Below are positions 45,336-55,011 of a stretch of 64,000 nt of DNA, piece after piece. The notes beneath the pieces were generated by a model. The model was not told where the DNA came from. It made no database searches and saw only the letters and a list, made by a program, of their open reading frames with translations. Both the position numbers and the translations under genes were made by a program. The stretch is from an uncultured Bacilli bacterium (GTDB taxonomy: Bacteria; Bacillota_I; Bacilli_A; RF39; UBA660). The stretch spans positions 1 to 64,000 of the forward strand of contig CAKPCB010000008.1 in the NCBI GenBank assembly GCA_934141245.1. Direction: 5' to 3'. Position 1 is the first letter of the stretch; every line of letters starts with the position of its first letter.

Positions 45336-45752
45336 ATGTCAGATTCAAATAGTCAATGCTGTTTCAGTAAAATATTAAAGCTTATTGAGAGATTACAAAG
45401 AAACAGTAGTGTATGTGATAATATAGATAATACATGTTCAAGACCATTTCTTGGAATACCTCTAAATATAGAATGTTATAATACTAGACCAATAACTTTC
45501 TATAATTGTAATAACGAATTATTTGAAGTAGCATACTCAGTAGTTGTAGATGGTACAACTTTAACAGGAAATAGTAGTACATTTAGGGTTGAAAAAGTTG
45601 ATGGATGCTGCGTTGTATTAACTATTTTAATATCTAATCCTGATGGTACTGCTACTAATAGGCCTTATATTACCACTAATCAAACAGTAACAATTAACTT
45701 AAATTGTGTTTGTGCAATCAAATGTTTAGGCGATACTATCGTCGATTTATAG
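45336..45752 (+). CDS. CotZ/ExsY-like spore coat protein, first copy
   Basis: The 138-residue Cys-rich protein has the family pattern of CotY/CotZ/ExsY: an N-terminal ILKLIERLQ helix, then CSRPFLGIP, NTRPITFY, FRVEKVDGCCVVL, and the ending LNCVCAIKCLGD. Eleven or so cysteines can cross-link the outer spore layer. AAAGGAG precedes ATG. The gene is paired with a second copy 15 bp downstream and is strong evidence for a sporulating host. Confidence 0.87.
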   Translation: MSDSNSQCCFSKILKLIERLQRNSSVCDNIDNTCSRPFLGIPLNIECYNTRPITFYNCNNELFEVAYSVVVDGTTLTGNSSTFRVEKVDGCCVVLTILISNPDGTATNRPYITTNQTVTINLNCVCAIKCLGDTIVDL

Positions 45753-45767
45753 AAGGGAGGAATAAAA

Positions 45768-46181
45768 ATGTGCGGAAACAATAAATCTTGTGACAAAAAT
45801 TGCCTTGCTGAAATATTAGAAACAATTTTAATGTTACAACAACAAGGTGACGAATGTGATGAAGATAATTCTTGCAGCAAACCATATCTTGGACCAGCAA
45901 ATAACATTATATGTTTAAATACACGTCTTATAAGTTTCTATAGCTGTTGTAGTAATAGTCTTTGGACAATGCCATACACACTAAATGGAGAAGAAAACAC
46001 CTCTTCTGTATTTAGAATAGAAAGCTTAGATGATGAATGTGCAACATTTAGAGTACTAGCACCTAATTCTGATCAAACATCTAGTTTTCCATATATAGCA
46101 ACTGAAGATTTCTTTACAGTTAAACTAAGTTGTATTGGTGCATTAAGATGCTTGGGTGATACAAATATTTCTGGAATATAA
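45768..46181 (+). CDS. CotZ/ExsY-like spore coat protein, second copy
   Basis: The 137-residue paralogue of the upstream gene shows the same scheme: ILETILMLQQQ, CSKPYLGPAN, NTRLISFY, FRIESLDDECATF, and LSCIGALRCLGD. The two differ in cysteine placement around the centre and end. GGGAGG lies eight bases before the ATG, and a bidirectional terminator follows. Coat-layer assembly in B. subtilis also uses two related proteins (CotY and CotZ), so the pair may be cooperating subunits. Confidence 0.87.
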   Translation: MCGNNKSCDKNCLAEILETILMLQQQGDECDEDNSCSKPYLGPANNIICLNTRLISFYSCCSNSLWTMPYTLNGEENTSSVFRIESLDDECATFRVLAPNSDQTSSFPYIATEDFFTVKLSCIGALRCLGDTNISGI

Positions 46182-46207
46182 AAAGAGGAAGTCAAGCTTC
46201 CTTTTTT
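46181..46207. terminator. Bidirectional terminator after coat genes
   Basis: Arms AGGAAG (46186-46191) and CTTCCT (46197-46202), extended by A and T tracts on each side, lie between converging genes and can serve both strands. Confidence 0.8.
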
Positions 46208-46499
46208 AATTTAATGTCTTTATAGATTTAATGTCTTTAAGTTTTATTATTTTATTGTTTGATGTCAATATATGATCCCCAACTTTACTAACAATTCTAG
46301 CATTTAACTTTTCATTTATGGTTTCTATTATAACTGGAGTATTTAATATATATTCATTACTAATATTTTTTTCTTTTGACGAGGCAGTAACATCATCTTT
46401 TTTTTGATACTCCACATCACCAGAGTAAAAAACTCTTTTGTTATTATTAACATGACTATAATCAGTATTTTTATAAATTCCTGGAAGTTTTTTATCCAT
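46206..46499 (-). CDS. Unknown small protein
   Basis: The 97-residue soluble protein starts MDKKLPGIYKN and has VFYSGDVE near residue 23, then a basic-rich, Ser/Lys linker, and a C-terminal half (residues 50-97) predicted beta-rich, with IVSKVGDHILTSNNKIIKLKDI. I do not recognise the family. A GGGTGAT ribosome site supports it. It is placed between the coat gene pair and the SEDS gene, and could be sporulation-related by location only. Confidence 0.6.
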   Translation of the reverse strand: MDKKLPGIYKNTDYSHVNNNKRVFYSGDVEYQKKDDVTASSKEKNISNEYILNTPVIIETINEKLNARIVSKVGDHILTSNNKIIKLKDIKSIKTLN

Positions 46500-46580
46500 A
46501 AAATCACCCTTTTCATTTCTATTTTATGTCTATTATAAATAAAAATTACATATTTTAATCATAATAATAATGGTGAGAAT

Positions 46581-47705
46581 ATGAACTTTAAAAAAATAAA
46601 AATAGATAAAACATTATTAGTATTAATTTTAATACTATCTATAATAAGTTTATTAAGCATACACTCTGCATCTACATACTTATCTAAAACATTAGGAAAT
46701 CTAGCTCTTAAACAATTTTTTTGGTATTTAGTAGGAATTGTTATTATTTTTTTTATTTTTAAATTTAAATTAAATTTTATTATGAAGATATCACCATATT
46801 TGTATTTATTAAACGTTTTATTACTTTTAGGGTTATTATTTATCGCACCAGAAATAAATGGTAGTAAATGTTGGTATGTACTAGATGGTGTTGGAAGTTT
46901 TCAACCAAGTGAATTTATGAAAATAACACTATTATTATTCGAAGTATACATAGTAAATAAGTTTAATAAAAAATATAGTAGTCCTACCCTTTTTCAAGAA
47001 TTTAAACTACTCTTATTAATCGGAATAATATTTTTAATACCAACTATTTTAACATTTCTAGAACCTGATACTGGTGCTATAATAGTATATTTTATAACAA
47101 CAATATCAATTCTATTTATAAGTAATATAAGGGCTAGATGGTTTATAATTGCTGGAATAACAGGTTGTATTTTAATAACAATGTTTTTCTATTTATATTT
47201 TTACAAACAAGATACTTTCATAAAAGTATTAGGAAGTGATTTTTTCTATAGAATAGACCGAGTTATCAATTGGAAAAGTGGCAGTGGTATGCAGTTAGAA
47301 AATTCTTTAGCAGCAATAGGTTCTAGTGGTATAATTGGTCATGGTTTTAATAAAACTCCACTATATTTTCCCGAATCAGGAACAGATTTTATATTTACAG
47401 TTTTTGCATCAAACTTTGGATTACTTGGTTCTATTATTTTAATATTTATAATTGTGCTTCTAGATTTGCATATCATAAATATAGGAAAAGATTCAAAATC
47501 AACAATAAATAGATTAATAATATCTGGTATAATAGGAATTCTGCTTTATCAACAAATTCAAAATATTTCTATGACAATTGGCCTTATGCCTATAACAGGA
47601 ATAACATTACCATTTATTAGTTATGGTGGTTCAAGCTTGATTGCTTATATGACTTTAATTGGATTTGCATTTTACATTTATAGTGATGAAAGATATAAAA
47701 CATAA
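46581..47705 (+). CDS. FtsW/RodA/SpoVE family (SEDS) glycosyltransferase
   Basis: The 374-residue integral membrane protein has about ten helices. SEDS motifs are visible: SGMQLENSLAAIGSSGIIGHG, then PESGTDFIFTVFASNFG, then GITLPFISYGGSSLIAYM. SEDS proteins polymerise lipid II into glycan strands with a class B PBP. Shortness and sequence at the termini resemble RodA more than FtsW, but SpoVE (spore cortex) is not excluded given the coat genes next door. Confidence 0.9.
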   Translation: MNFKKIKIDKTLLVLILILSIISLLSIHSASTYLSKTLGNLALKQFFWYLVGIVIIFFIFKFKLNFIMKISPYLYLLNVLLLLGLLFIAPEINGSKCWYVLDGVGSFQPSEFMKITLLLFEVYIVNKFNKKYSSPTLFQEFKLLLLIGIIFLIPTILTFLEPDTGAIIVYFITTISILFISNIRARWFIIAGITGCILITMFFYLYFYKQDTFIKVLGSDFFYRIDRVINWKSGSGMQLENSLAAIGSSGIIGHGFNKTPLYFPESGTDFIFTVFASNFGLLGSIILIFIIVLLDLHIINIGKDSKSTINRLIISGIIGILLYQQIQNISMTIGLMPITGITLPFISYGGSSLIAYMTLIGFAFYIYSDERYKT

Positions 47706-47720
47706 AATAAAGAAAAAAAA

Positions 47721-47742
47721 TAAAAAGATTTAACTCTTTTTA
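47721..47742. terminator. Bidirectional terminator
   Basis: Arms 47721-47728 and 47735-47742 (AT-rich) separate the SEDS gene and the glycosyltransferase. The stem overlaps the glycosyltransferase stop codon. Confidence 0.6.
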
Positions 47743-48747
47743 CTTTTGCAAAACATATTCGTAGACTTTTTTTAATTCCTTACCTATCTGCACAATATCT
47801 CTTTTTTTTGCAACATCATATGCTGCATCAACAAGAGATCTTTTTTTACCATTTAAAATTTCTTCTATATTTTTTTGAAATGATTCTATACTTCTTGCTT
47901 TGTAAACGTTTTTTCCATCGATTAGCCAATCATCAAATACAGAAATATCACGAATTAAAGCTGGTGTTTTAGATGCACATGCTTCAATTATAGGTATACC
48001 CTCCGTTTCTTCAAGCGTTGGGAATAAATATAAATCACAACCACACATAGCTGATTTAATAATATCTTGTTCAACATATCCTGCAAATGTCAAATTAGGA
48101 AGTTTTGTATTTACTGCATCCCTAACCTTTTTAGTAGTAGCGCTAAGTGGACTATAACCAAACCAAATAAATTTGTATTGTGGCATTCTTTTTGCAAGTT
48201 CAACAAAATCAACAATGCCCTTTCTTTCTATGTACAAACCAATTCCTATAATAACCTTTTCAGTATCTGATATATCATATTTTTTTCTAAATTCTCTGCC
48301 TTTTTTTTCATCTCTTTTAAAAAACTCAAGTTCAATACCATTAGATATAGAATATATCTTTTTATTTTCTAATCCTTTATAACTAGATAATAATTTTTTA
48401 GAATATGGTGTTGGTGTAACAATAACATCACCCAAACTATAACATTTTATTAACCACCACTTAAAAAGTTTTGATGTTTGCTTAGAAAGTATAAAACCAT
48501 TTTTATAATCTTCCTCAGTAGAATGTGCATGATACACAATTTTTTTTCCATTTTTTTTTGCCTTTTTTGCCAAAAAATATGATTTCAAAAAATATGTATT
48601 AATATGTAAAATATCATAGTCATCATTAACATCCAATGTATATTTAATATTTTGACTATCTAATGCCTTCATTTGATGCTTAATAGCCTTACCTAATCCA
48701 GATTTACCTATTGTCTTTAAGCCTTCTGTATATAAAAGAACTTTCAT
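47740..48747 (-). CDS. Glycosyltransferase family 4 (diacylglycerol glucosyltransferase-like)
   Basis: The 335-residue GT-B enzyme has an acceptor domain with ILHINTYFLKS and HAHSTEEDYKN. The donor domain has GIGLYIERKGI and the E-x7-E-like segment EETEGIPIIEACASKTPALI. The pattern fits the 1,2-diacylglycerol 3-glucosyltransferases of Bacillota, which make membrane glycolipids and lipoteichoic acid anchors; the donor sugar is not certain. GGAGGTAG precedes the start. Confidence 0.82.
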   Translation of the reverse strand: MKVLLYTEGLKTIGKSGLGKAIKHQMKALDSQNIKYTLDVNDDYDILHINTYFLKSYFLAKKAKKNGKKIVYHAHSTEEDYKNGFILSKQTSKLFKWWLIKCYSLGDVIVTPTPYSKKLLSSYKGLENKKIYSISNGIELEFFKRDEKKGREFRKKYDISDTEKVIIGIGLYIERKGIVDFVELAKRMPQYKFIWFGYSPLSATTKKVRDAVNTKLPNLTFAGYVEQDIIKSAMCGCDLYLFPTLEETEGIPIIEACASKTPALIRDISVFDDWLIDGKNVYKARSIESFQKNIEEILNGKKRSLVDAAYDVAKKRDIVQIGKELKKVYEYVLQK

Positions 48748-48765
48748 AAACTACCTCCATTAATA

Positions 48766-49860
48766 TTACACCAATAACTTTAAAGCATTATTATTATTAA
48801 ATATCTCATCTTGTCGTTTCTTATAATTGACTTCTATTAATTCTTTTAATTTTTCCAAACAATTACTAGTTATAATTCTAAGTTTAGTATTCAAATCAAT
48901 TTCTTTGGTTTGCTCTATTTTTTTATGAATTTCATGATAGTCCATTTTAAAGCACTCTTCCAAAGTCCTAATTGATTTACCTGAAATATACATACTTTTT
49001 TCTAAGTCATATTCATAATCATGTGTTAAGCAAGAAATTACGTCAATAAATTTATCTGAAAAAACATTTTTTTCATATTGTTTAAGTGTAATTCCAAAAA
49101 AATTATAATTAATGTTTCTCAAGTCCTCATCAATAACTTCATCTTTTGATACCGAATCAGAAAAAGGATCAAATAAATATATACCATCTATATTATATTT
49201 TTTATCCTTAACATCTACAATTACAACATTATATTCACATTCTTTTGAAGATGCTTTACCAACAAAACTATTAATATTATTTTTAGATAATAGATAATGA
49301 AATAAAATAGAAAAATCATTAATACTTGCTTCTTTTCTTTTTAGCATATCTGAAATTGGGACACTATTATCAACCAATGATAAATCTTTACAAAAATCAT
49401 ATATATTTTTTATTTTTTCTGATGGACTATCATTTTCTAATTTTCTGTTAAATATTTCCACAAATCCTCTAATTTGTCTGTATTTATCTAACGATACTAT
49501 ACTTGATTGTTTATTAAATTCAATCATAGACAAAAACCATGTGTTAGGATTGAAGAAATTAAGTTCTGATATAGAATCCAAATCCTCACTATCTAAATCA
49601 AAAATATACTTTTCAACTAATGTATCATTCATTGTTGGAGATATTTCTAATAAATATTTAATTATGTCAATACTTTTAATATCAATATTCTTAATAAAAT
49701 AAATTTGATTTATATTATTAAGAGAAAAAAATATTTCTTTTATTTTATTAATATCATCTTCGTGTATTGGAGAATCAAAGAAAATTGTAGAAAGATCATA
49801 AAACTTTATTTCATTATTAATAAAATTATTTTCAAGATCATTATAATTCAATTTTCTCAC
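48766..49860 (-). CDS. Transglutaminase-fold protein, probably inactive
   Basis: The 364-residue protein, GTG start (a TTG nine bases downstream is possible), has an N-terminal region and a transglutaminase-like middle. The helix with KIKNIYDFCKDL is followed by INDFSILFHYLLSKNNINSF where the catalytic Cys would be expected but is absent. CEYNVVIVDVKDKKYNIDGIYLFDPF follows, where the His position is replaced but a DPF stays. The match is by eye. It precedes a Ddl gene and may be a wall-linked pseudo-enzyme (inference). Confidence 0.5.
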   Translation of the reverse strand: MRKLNYNDLENNFINNEIKFYDLSTIFFDSPIHEDDINKIKEIFFSLNNINQIYFIKNIDIKSIDIIKYLLEISPTMNDTLVEKYIFDLDSEDLDSISELNFFNPNTWFLSMIEFNKQSSIVSLDKYRQIRGFVEIFNRKLENDSPSEKIKNIYDFCKDLSLVDNSVPISDMLKRKEASINDFSILFHYLLSKNNINSFVGKASSKECEYNVVIVDVKDKKYNIDGIYLFDPFSDSVSKDEVIDEDLRNINYNFFGITLKQYEKNVFSDKFIDVISCLTHDYEYDLEKSMYISGKSIRTLEECFKMDYHEIHKKIEQTKEIDLNTKLRIITSNCLEKLKELIEVNYKKRQDEIFNNNNALKLLV

Positions 49861-49869
49861 TCCAAACCT

Positions 49870-51042
49870 TTATTTTTTTAATCCTTTTGCACCCTTCATT
49901 CCAGAAAATCCCTTTAAAATATTAGATTCAAATGAATGAATTTTACTTTTCTTTTTCTTATAATCTTTAATTGCAATATTTATCATTTCATCTAATAACT
50001 CTGTATAATCTATATTAAGGGGTTCCCATAAATAAAACGCTAAAGATCCTGGACAAGAGTTAACCTCATTAATATATATTTTCTTAGACTTTTTATCAAC
50101 TAAAAAGTCTATTCTTATATTTCCACTTGAATTAAGAGCTTTAAATGCTTTTGTTGCAACTTCTCTTACTTGATTTTCTTGCTTTTCAGTTAATTCTGCT
50201 GGTATCTTTCTAGATGCAGAAGCCATACCTTTACTGCTTCCTTTTTTTGCATTGCCAATGTATTTGTCTTCAAATGTTAATAGATCATTATCACTTACAA
50301 CTTCTTCTATAACACTTAAATCCTGTTTTTCATAATTACCTAAAACACTAATATTTACTTCAGTTAAATTTTTCACCACTTCTTCAACAATTATTTTACT
50401 ATCATAATTAATTGCATCTTCGATTTTTTCTTTTAATTCTTCATCATTATTAGCTGTTCCAATTCCAACACTACTTCCTAATGAAGCTGGTTTAACAATA
50501 ACTGGATAACCAAGTTTTTTTGCTCTCTTTATAATAGCAGTTTCATCCTCATTATACTCACTATCATAAAACCAAATATAATCTGTTATAGGTAATTCTA
50601 TATCTTTAAATATTTGCTTTTGAATTACTTTATCTTGTGATATTGCAGATGCTAAAACATCACTTCCTACAAAAGGAACACCAACTGTTTTTAGATAACC
50701 TTGTAATACACCATCTTCCATATTAGTTCCATGAACAATTGGAAAAGCCAAATCTATTTCTTTTATTTGTCTTTTAAAGAAACCTTGACTTTGTAAGCTA
50801 AATCTTCCATTTCTACAAATTAAGACCACTTTTTTAGCATATCTTTTTAATAATGACATGTCTTGATATATATCTATATCTTTTAACATTTCACCAGTAT
50901 ACCACTCCTTATCTTTTGTGATATAAATTGGTATAACCTCATATTTACTATTATCCAATTTGTTCATTGCTTGAACAGCAGATATTATGCTAACCTCATG
51001 CTCTACTGTTTCTCCACCATAAATAACACCTAATTTAATCAT
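49870..51042 (-). CDS. ddl: D-alanine--D-alanine ligase
   Basis: Ddl makes D-Ala-D-Ala for the wall precursor. The ATP-grasp enzyme of 390 residues has the N-terminal GVIYGGETVEHEVSIISA, PLGYPVIVKPASLGSSVGI as the ATP-binding loop, and the C-terminal INEVNSCPGSLAFYLW. It is upstream of the transglutaminase-like gene and 9 bp downstream of murF, forming a wall operon. AAGGAGG precedes the start. Confidence 0.96.
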   Translation of the reverse strand: MIKLGVIYGGETVEHEVSIISAVQAMNKLDNSKYEVIPIYITKDKEWYTGEMLKDIDIYQDMSLLKRYAKKVVLICRNGRFSLQSQGFFKRQIKEIDLAFPIVHGTNMEDGVLQGYLKTVGVPFVGSDVLASAISQDKVIQKQIFKDIELPITDYIWFYDSEYNEDETAIIKRAKKLGYPVIVKPASLGSSVGIGTANNDEELKEKIEDAINYDSKIIVEEVVKNLTEVNISVLGNYEKQDLSVIEEVVSDNDLLTFEDKYIGNAKKGSSKGMASASRKIPAELTEKQENQVREVATKAFKALNSSGNIRIDFLVDKKSKKIYINEVNSCPGSLAFYLWEPLNIDYTELLDEMINIAIKDYKKKKSKIHSFESNILKGFSGMKGAKGLKK

Positions 51043-51051
51043 AAATCCTCC

Positions 51052-52641
51052 TTACTCATTATATGTATCAGGTAAATCATTTTCATATAATGCATACACA
51101 TCTTTTAATTTTAAATTATTTATAATTGTATAAGATTGTCTTACATCATTTATAATCATAATTTTATCTTTGTCATATCCACTTTTGATAAGCCCATCCA
51201 TTATTGGCTTTGTTTGTTTTTTACCAACTAATATAACTAAATCGGCATTAGAAATCTCACCTATTTGTTTCCCGAACTCAAAGTTATATTCATATTCTTT
51301 ATTCCCTAATTCTATCATACCAGGAGTAACAACAACTCTATATCCATCCATGTTTGAAAGAACTTCAAGTGCATTTTTAGCTCCTATTGGATTAGAATTA
51401 TATGCATCATCTATTTGATAAAAGTTGCCTATTTTTTTAAGCTCTAATCTATGCTCAATTGACTTAACTCTCTTTACTGCAAGTTGTAAATCCTTAACAC
51501 TAATTCCAAGTTCATACCCAAGGGCAACAGCTGAAAGTATATTATATATATTATGCTTACCTAATAATTTAGTCTCAAATTCATATTTTTTACCTTCTTT
51601 AGCTATTTCTATATCAAATGTTGTTTTAATACCCTTAGTTTTAATATTAACTGCTCTAAAATCAACATCTTTTGATTCAATACCTATCCAAATTATCTTA
51701 CAAGAATTTTTAATATTATAGTTAGCTTGTTTTTCATCATCCCTATTTAAAACACCCACACCATCACTAGGTAAATGTTCAATAAGTTCCATTTTCCCCT
51801 TTTGAATATTTTCTTCGCTTCCAAATGTCTTTAAATGGGCTGTTCCAATTGATGTAATTATTCCATATTTTGGATTTACTAAATCACACAATCCATTAAT
51901 TTCACCTCTTACATAAGCTCCCATCTCAGCTATAAACACATCATCAAACTTATCAAGTTGATTATTAATAGTAATCATAAGTCCGTTAAATGTATTAAGA
52001 CTTTTTGGAGTTGGTAATGTGTTGAATTTTATACTTAATATATCATTAAGTATGTTTTTACAACTAGTTTTACCATAGCTACCTGTAATTCCAATTACTT
52101 TTAAATTTTTCATTGATGAAAGTTTATTCTTTGCCATATTTTCGAAATGTTTATATATTAATTTTTCAATTGGAGTATTTATAATAAGTGATAAAAATGT
52201 AGTATAAAAACTAAATGTTGACAAAACTGTTAAAGCAACTAATGCTATATCATTTCTATTAAATAAAATACCTAAAACAATTATCAAAGCATAAATAATT
52301 ATATGTGTTATTATTAATCTTTTTATTCTAGCTGTAATTACTAAAGGCTTTTTGTTTTGATTACTTAAATTTATGTTACTCTCTCTAACATAACTAATAA
52401 TATATAAAATCATAATCAGTATTATAAATAATGAACTTATATTCTTAAAAAATAAGCCTAAAACTGACAACAAAATTGCAAAATATAAATAATTAACAAG
52501 TGTTGTTTTATAATTACTATTAACCCAATTTAAATATCTATTATTTTCATTATATAAGTTTTGTTGTAACATATGTAATGATCTTTTTGTCACAAATGAT
52601 ACGTACAAAACAATAAGTAAGTATAAAAAATAATATAGCAT
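51052..52641 (-). CDS. murF: MurF-type Mur ligase with N-terminal membrane domain
   Basis: MurF adds D-Ala-D-Ala to the UDP-MurNAc tripeptide. The Mur ligase P-loop is GITGSYGKTSCKN at about residue 187, then FIAEMGAYVRGEI, YNSNPIGAKNAL and the C-terminal ALYENDLPDTY. About 170 residues with four or five membrane helices precede it, an unusual extension relative to cytosolic MurF. It may tether precursor synthesis to the membrane. It is coupled to ddl downstream. Confidence 0.9.
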   Translation of the reverse strand: MLYYFLYLLIVLYVSFVTKRSLHMLQQNLYNENNRYLNWVNSNYKTTLVNYLYFAILLSVLGLFFKNISSLFIILIMILYIISYVRESNINLSNQNKKPLVITARIKRLIITHIIIYALIIVLGILFNRNDIALVALTVLSTFSFYTTFLSLIINTPIEKLIYKHFENMAKNKLSSMKNLKVIGITGSYGKTSCKNILNDILSIKFNTLPTPKSLNTFNGLMITINNQLDKFDDVFIAEMGAYVRGEINGLCDLVNPKYGIITSIGTAHLKTFGSEENIQKGKMELIEHLPSDGVGVLNRDDEKQANYNIKNSCKIIWIGIESKDVDFRAVNIKTKGIKTTFDIEIAKEGKKYEFETKLLGKHNIYNILSAVALGYELGISVKDLQLAVKRVKSIEHRLELKKIGNFYQIDDAYNSNPIGAKNALEVLSNMDGYRVVVTPGMIELGNKEYEYNFEFGKQIGEISNADLVILVGKKQTKPIMDGLIKSGYDKDKIMIINDVRQSYTIINNLKLKDVYALYENDLPDTYNE

Positions 52642-52658
52642 AAGAATCCTCCCTTATT

Positions 52659-53381
52659 TTATAAAAAATTATTTAATATATTAATAACTTGTCCTAGATT
52701 TTCTAAATATGCATAATGAGTGGAATTTGGAAAAACTATTAATCCTGCATCAGGAATTAACTTTTCTAATAACTTCGCATCTTCTAATGGAGCTTCTGTA
52801 TCATTATCACCCCACATCAATAATGTAGGAGCTTCTATTTTTTTTGCTTGTTCTGATAGATCTTCATTGACAACTTTAACTAATGTTTCACGCATAATCG
52901 GTGTTGCATTTCTATAATCTCTAGAGCCCATATGTTTTTTAGCAAAAGACTCAAACCTCTTTAAACCCGGTACTTTTTTCAATGTTTTAAGCATTAAAAC
53001 CTTTAAATTCTTATCCTTATATGTCCTAACACAAGGACTTCCAAAAAGTATTAACTTTTGGACTTTGTTTCTAGATGAATAATTTATAGCAACTCTTCCT
53101 CCAAAAGAATGTCCAATAATTATAGGATTCTTAATTTTTAACTTTTTAATCAGTTCTTCTAATATAACTGTATAATCATCAATAGATAATGCCTCTTTTA
53201 ATTCATCACTATCACCAAATCCAGGAAAATCTAGTATAGTTATTCTGTATTTTTTTTGTAATCTATCTCCAAGTGGTTTCATCATCTCAATATTTTGCCC
53301 CCAACCATGAAGCAAAACAATATCATCACCACTACCATATTGTATGTAATTCACATTAATATCTTTAATAGTTATTTTCAT
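52659..53381 (-). CDS. Alpha/beta hydrolase
   Basis: The start ATG at 53379-53381 follows GGTGA, giving 240 residues. The nucleophile elbow is GHSFGGR, the acid is probably the Asp of LMWGDNDTEAP, and the His is in NSTHYAYLEN. The oxyanion segment is LLHGWGQN. The family is broad; substrate unknown. It lies 17 bp upstream of murF in the same direction. Confidence 0.85.
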   Translation of the reverse strand: MKITIKDINVNYIQYGSGDDIVLLHGWGQNIEMMKPLGDRLQKKYRITILDFPGFGDSDELKEALSIDDYTVILEELIKKLKIKNPIIIGHSFGGRVAINYSSRNKVQKLILFGSPCVRTYKDKNLKVLMLKTLKKVPGLKRFESFAKKHMGSRDYRNATPIMRETLVKVVNEDLSEQAKKIEAPTLLMWGDNDTEAPLEDAKLLEKLIPDAGLIVFPNSTHYAYLENLGQVINILNNFL

Positions 53382-53487
53382 AGCTTCACCCAATATAATT
53401 ATAGCACTTAGAATGATAAATCACATTACTTTTTTAGTTTTTTTGTAAAATTGCGTAAATCAATACATATTATTAAATGGTGATATT

Positions 53488-54018
53488 GTGAACAAAAAAT
53501 TTTTAATAAATATTTTAGGCTCTTTATTTATATTTCTAATAAGCTTTATAATTCACAATCTATATGAAATATTTCCTAATACAATAACTGCAATTTTTTC
53601 TCCTGTAAATGAAAGTATTTTTGAGCATATGAAACTATTTCTTACTTCATATACAATATGGCTAATTATTAAACATAAAATATATTCATATTATAATATC
53701 AAAGAAAACAATTTTTTAATAAAAGAAGTAATTACTATGATAATAAATATAATTATGTTTTTAATAATCTATTTACCAATTTATTACAATTTTGGTGAAA
53801 ACCTATTAATAACTCTTTTAATATACTTTTTAACAATTCTTATATCAAACACTATAAATTATTTTGTTAGATTTAAAAAGGACTATAAATATCTAAAAGT
53901 AATTGGAATAACATTAATTATGTTAATGTACATCACAACAACATATTTTACTTATAATCCTTTAAAAAATAGTTTTTTTATAGATCCAACAAACAATTCG
54001 TACGGTTTAAATAAGTGA
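53488..54018 (+). CDS. Membrane protein (DUF6512-type)
   Basis: GTG start after GGTGAT. The 176-residue protein has five or six membrane helices, with FSPVNESIFEHMKLFL between the first two as in the DUF6512 group. No function is known. Its end overlaps the converging yqeH end by 12 bp. Confidence 0.75.
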   Translation: MNKKFLINILGSLFIFLISFIIHNLYEIFPNTITAIFSPVNESIFEHMKLFLTSYTIWLIIKHKIYSYYNIKENNFLIKEVITMIINIIMFLIIYLPIYYNFGENLLITLLIYFLTILISNTINYFVRFKKDYKYLKVIGITLIMLMYITTTYFTYNPLKNSFFIDPTNNSYGLNK

Positions 54019-55011
54019 GTCTCTAATAAAAACTTCAACATCCTTATTTATAAAAACATTTACTTTTGCTTTTTCCATTATTTTTATAAATCCTAATCCA
54101 TTAATAACTAAGTCCTGATGATATCCAACTTCAATCTCATGCTTATATAAATCTTTCATAATTCCACACTTATACATGTTGTATCTTTTTGTTTTTAAGT
54201 CATTTGATGCAAAAACTGTAAAGCTATTTTTATCACCTTCAACATAATCAATTCTAAACACATCACCAATTACTAAGCATTGCCCAACTTTTAATTGATA
54301 TGTTTTAGGTTTTATTTCTTTTTTAGGGGATATTTTTTTTAGCATATTTGAATCAACATAATTATTAATGTTTCCACTATCTACCAATCCAGGTGTATCA
54401 ATTAGTGTTAAATCATCACTCAACTTAATGTTAATTTTATTTAAAGTAGTAGAAGGAAGTGGGCTTATCGTCAACTCAGAATCATATTCAGAATAATTTT
54501 TCATTAATGTATTAATTATTGTACTCTTGCCTACATTGGTATGTCCAACAACATATACATTACGACTTGTTTTATACTTTTTTATCTTTAATAAAAGCTC
54601 ATCAATATTGTAGTTCTTTTTTGGACTTATCACTATTATGTCTTCAAAGTTTAAATTCATCTTTTTAAAATATTCAATTAGTTTTTCATCTTTTATACTT
54701 TTTGGCAATATATCACGTTTATTTAAAACAAGCAAAACCTTATTATCAAAATATTGTCTTATTAGATTAATATCTCTGCTTATATTTAAAAGATCAATTA
54801 TATACACAACTAAATCCTTTGTATCATTAACACTTTTTAAAATCTCCATATATTCATCATTAGATTTGGTAACCACTTGATACTCACCATAATTTTTCAT
54901 TCTGAAGCATCTTGAACATATATCATTATCTATACTTGTAGTATATCCGTCTTCCATCATATTTTCATCTTGTAACTTTATCCCACAACCAATGCAATAT
55001 TTATCATTCAT
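54007..55011 (-). CDS. yqeH: YqeH ribosome-assembly GTPase
   Basis: This circularly permuted GTPase, 334 residues, has an N-terminal zinc finger (CIGCG ... CSRCFRMKNYGE), then G4 LNKRDILP near residue 92 before G1 GHTNVGKST near residue 155 and G3 DTPG. YqeH helps 30S subunit assembly. Its start overlaps yqeG by 8 bp, the same order as in Bacillus. Confidence 0.95.
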   Translation of the reverse strand: MNDKYCIGCGIKLQDENMMEDGYTTSIDNDICSRCFRMKNYGEYQVVTKSNDEYMEILKSVNDTKDLVVYIIDLLNISRDINLIRQYFDNKVLLVLNKRDILPKSIKDEKLIEYFKKMNLNFEDIIVISPKKNYNIDELLLKIKKYKTSRNVYVVGHTNVGKSTIINTLMKNYSEYDSELTISPLPSTTLNKINIKLSDDLTLIDTPGLVDSGNINNYVDSNMLKKISPKKEIKPKTYQLKVGQCLVIGDVFRIDYVEGDKNSFTVFASNDLKTKRYNMYKCGIMKDLYKHEIEVGYHQDLVINGLGFIKIMEKAKVNVFINKDVEVFIRDSLI

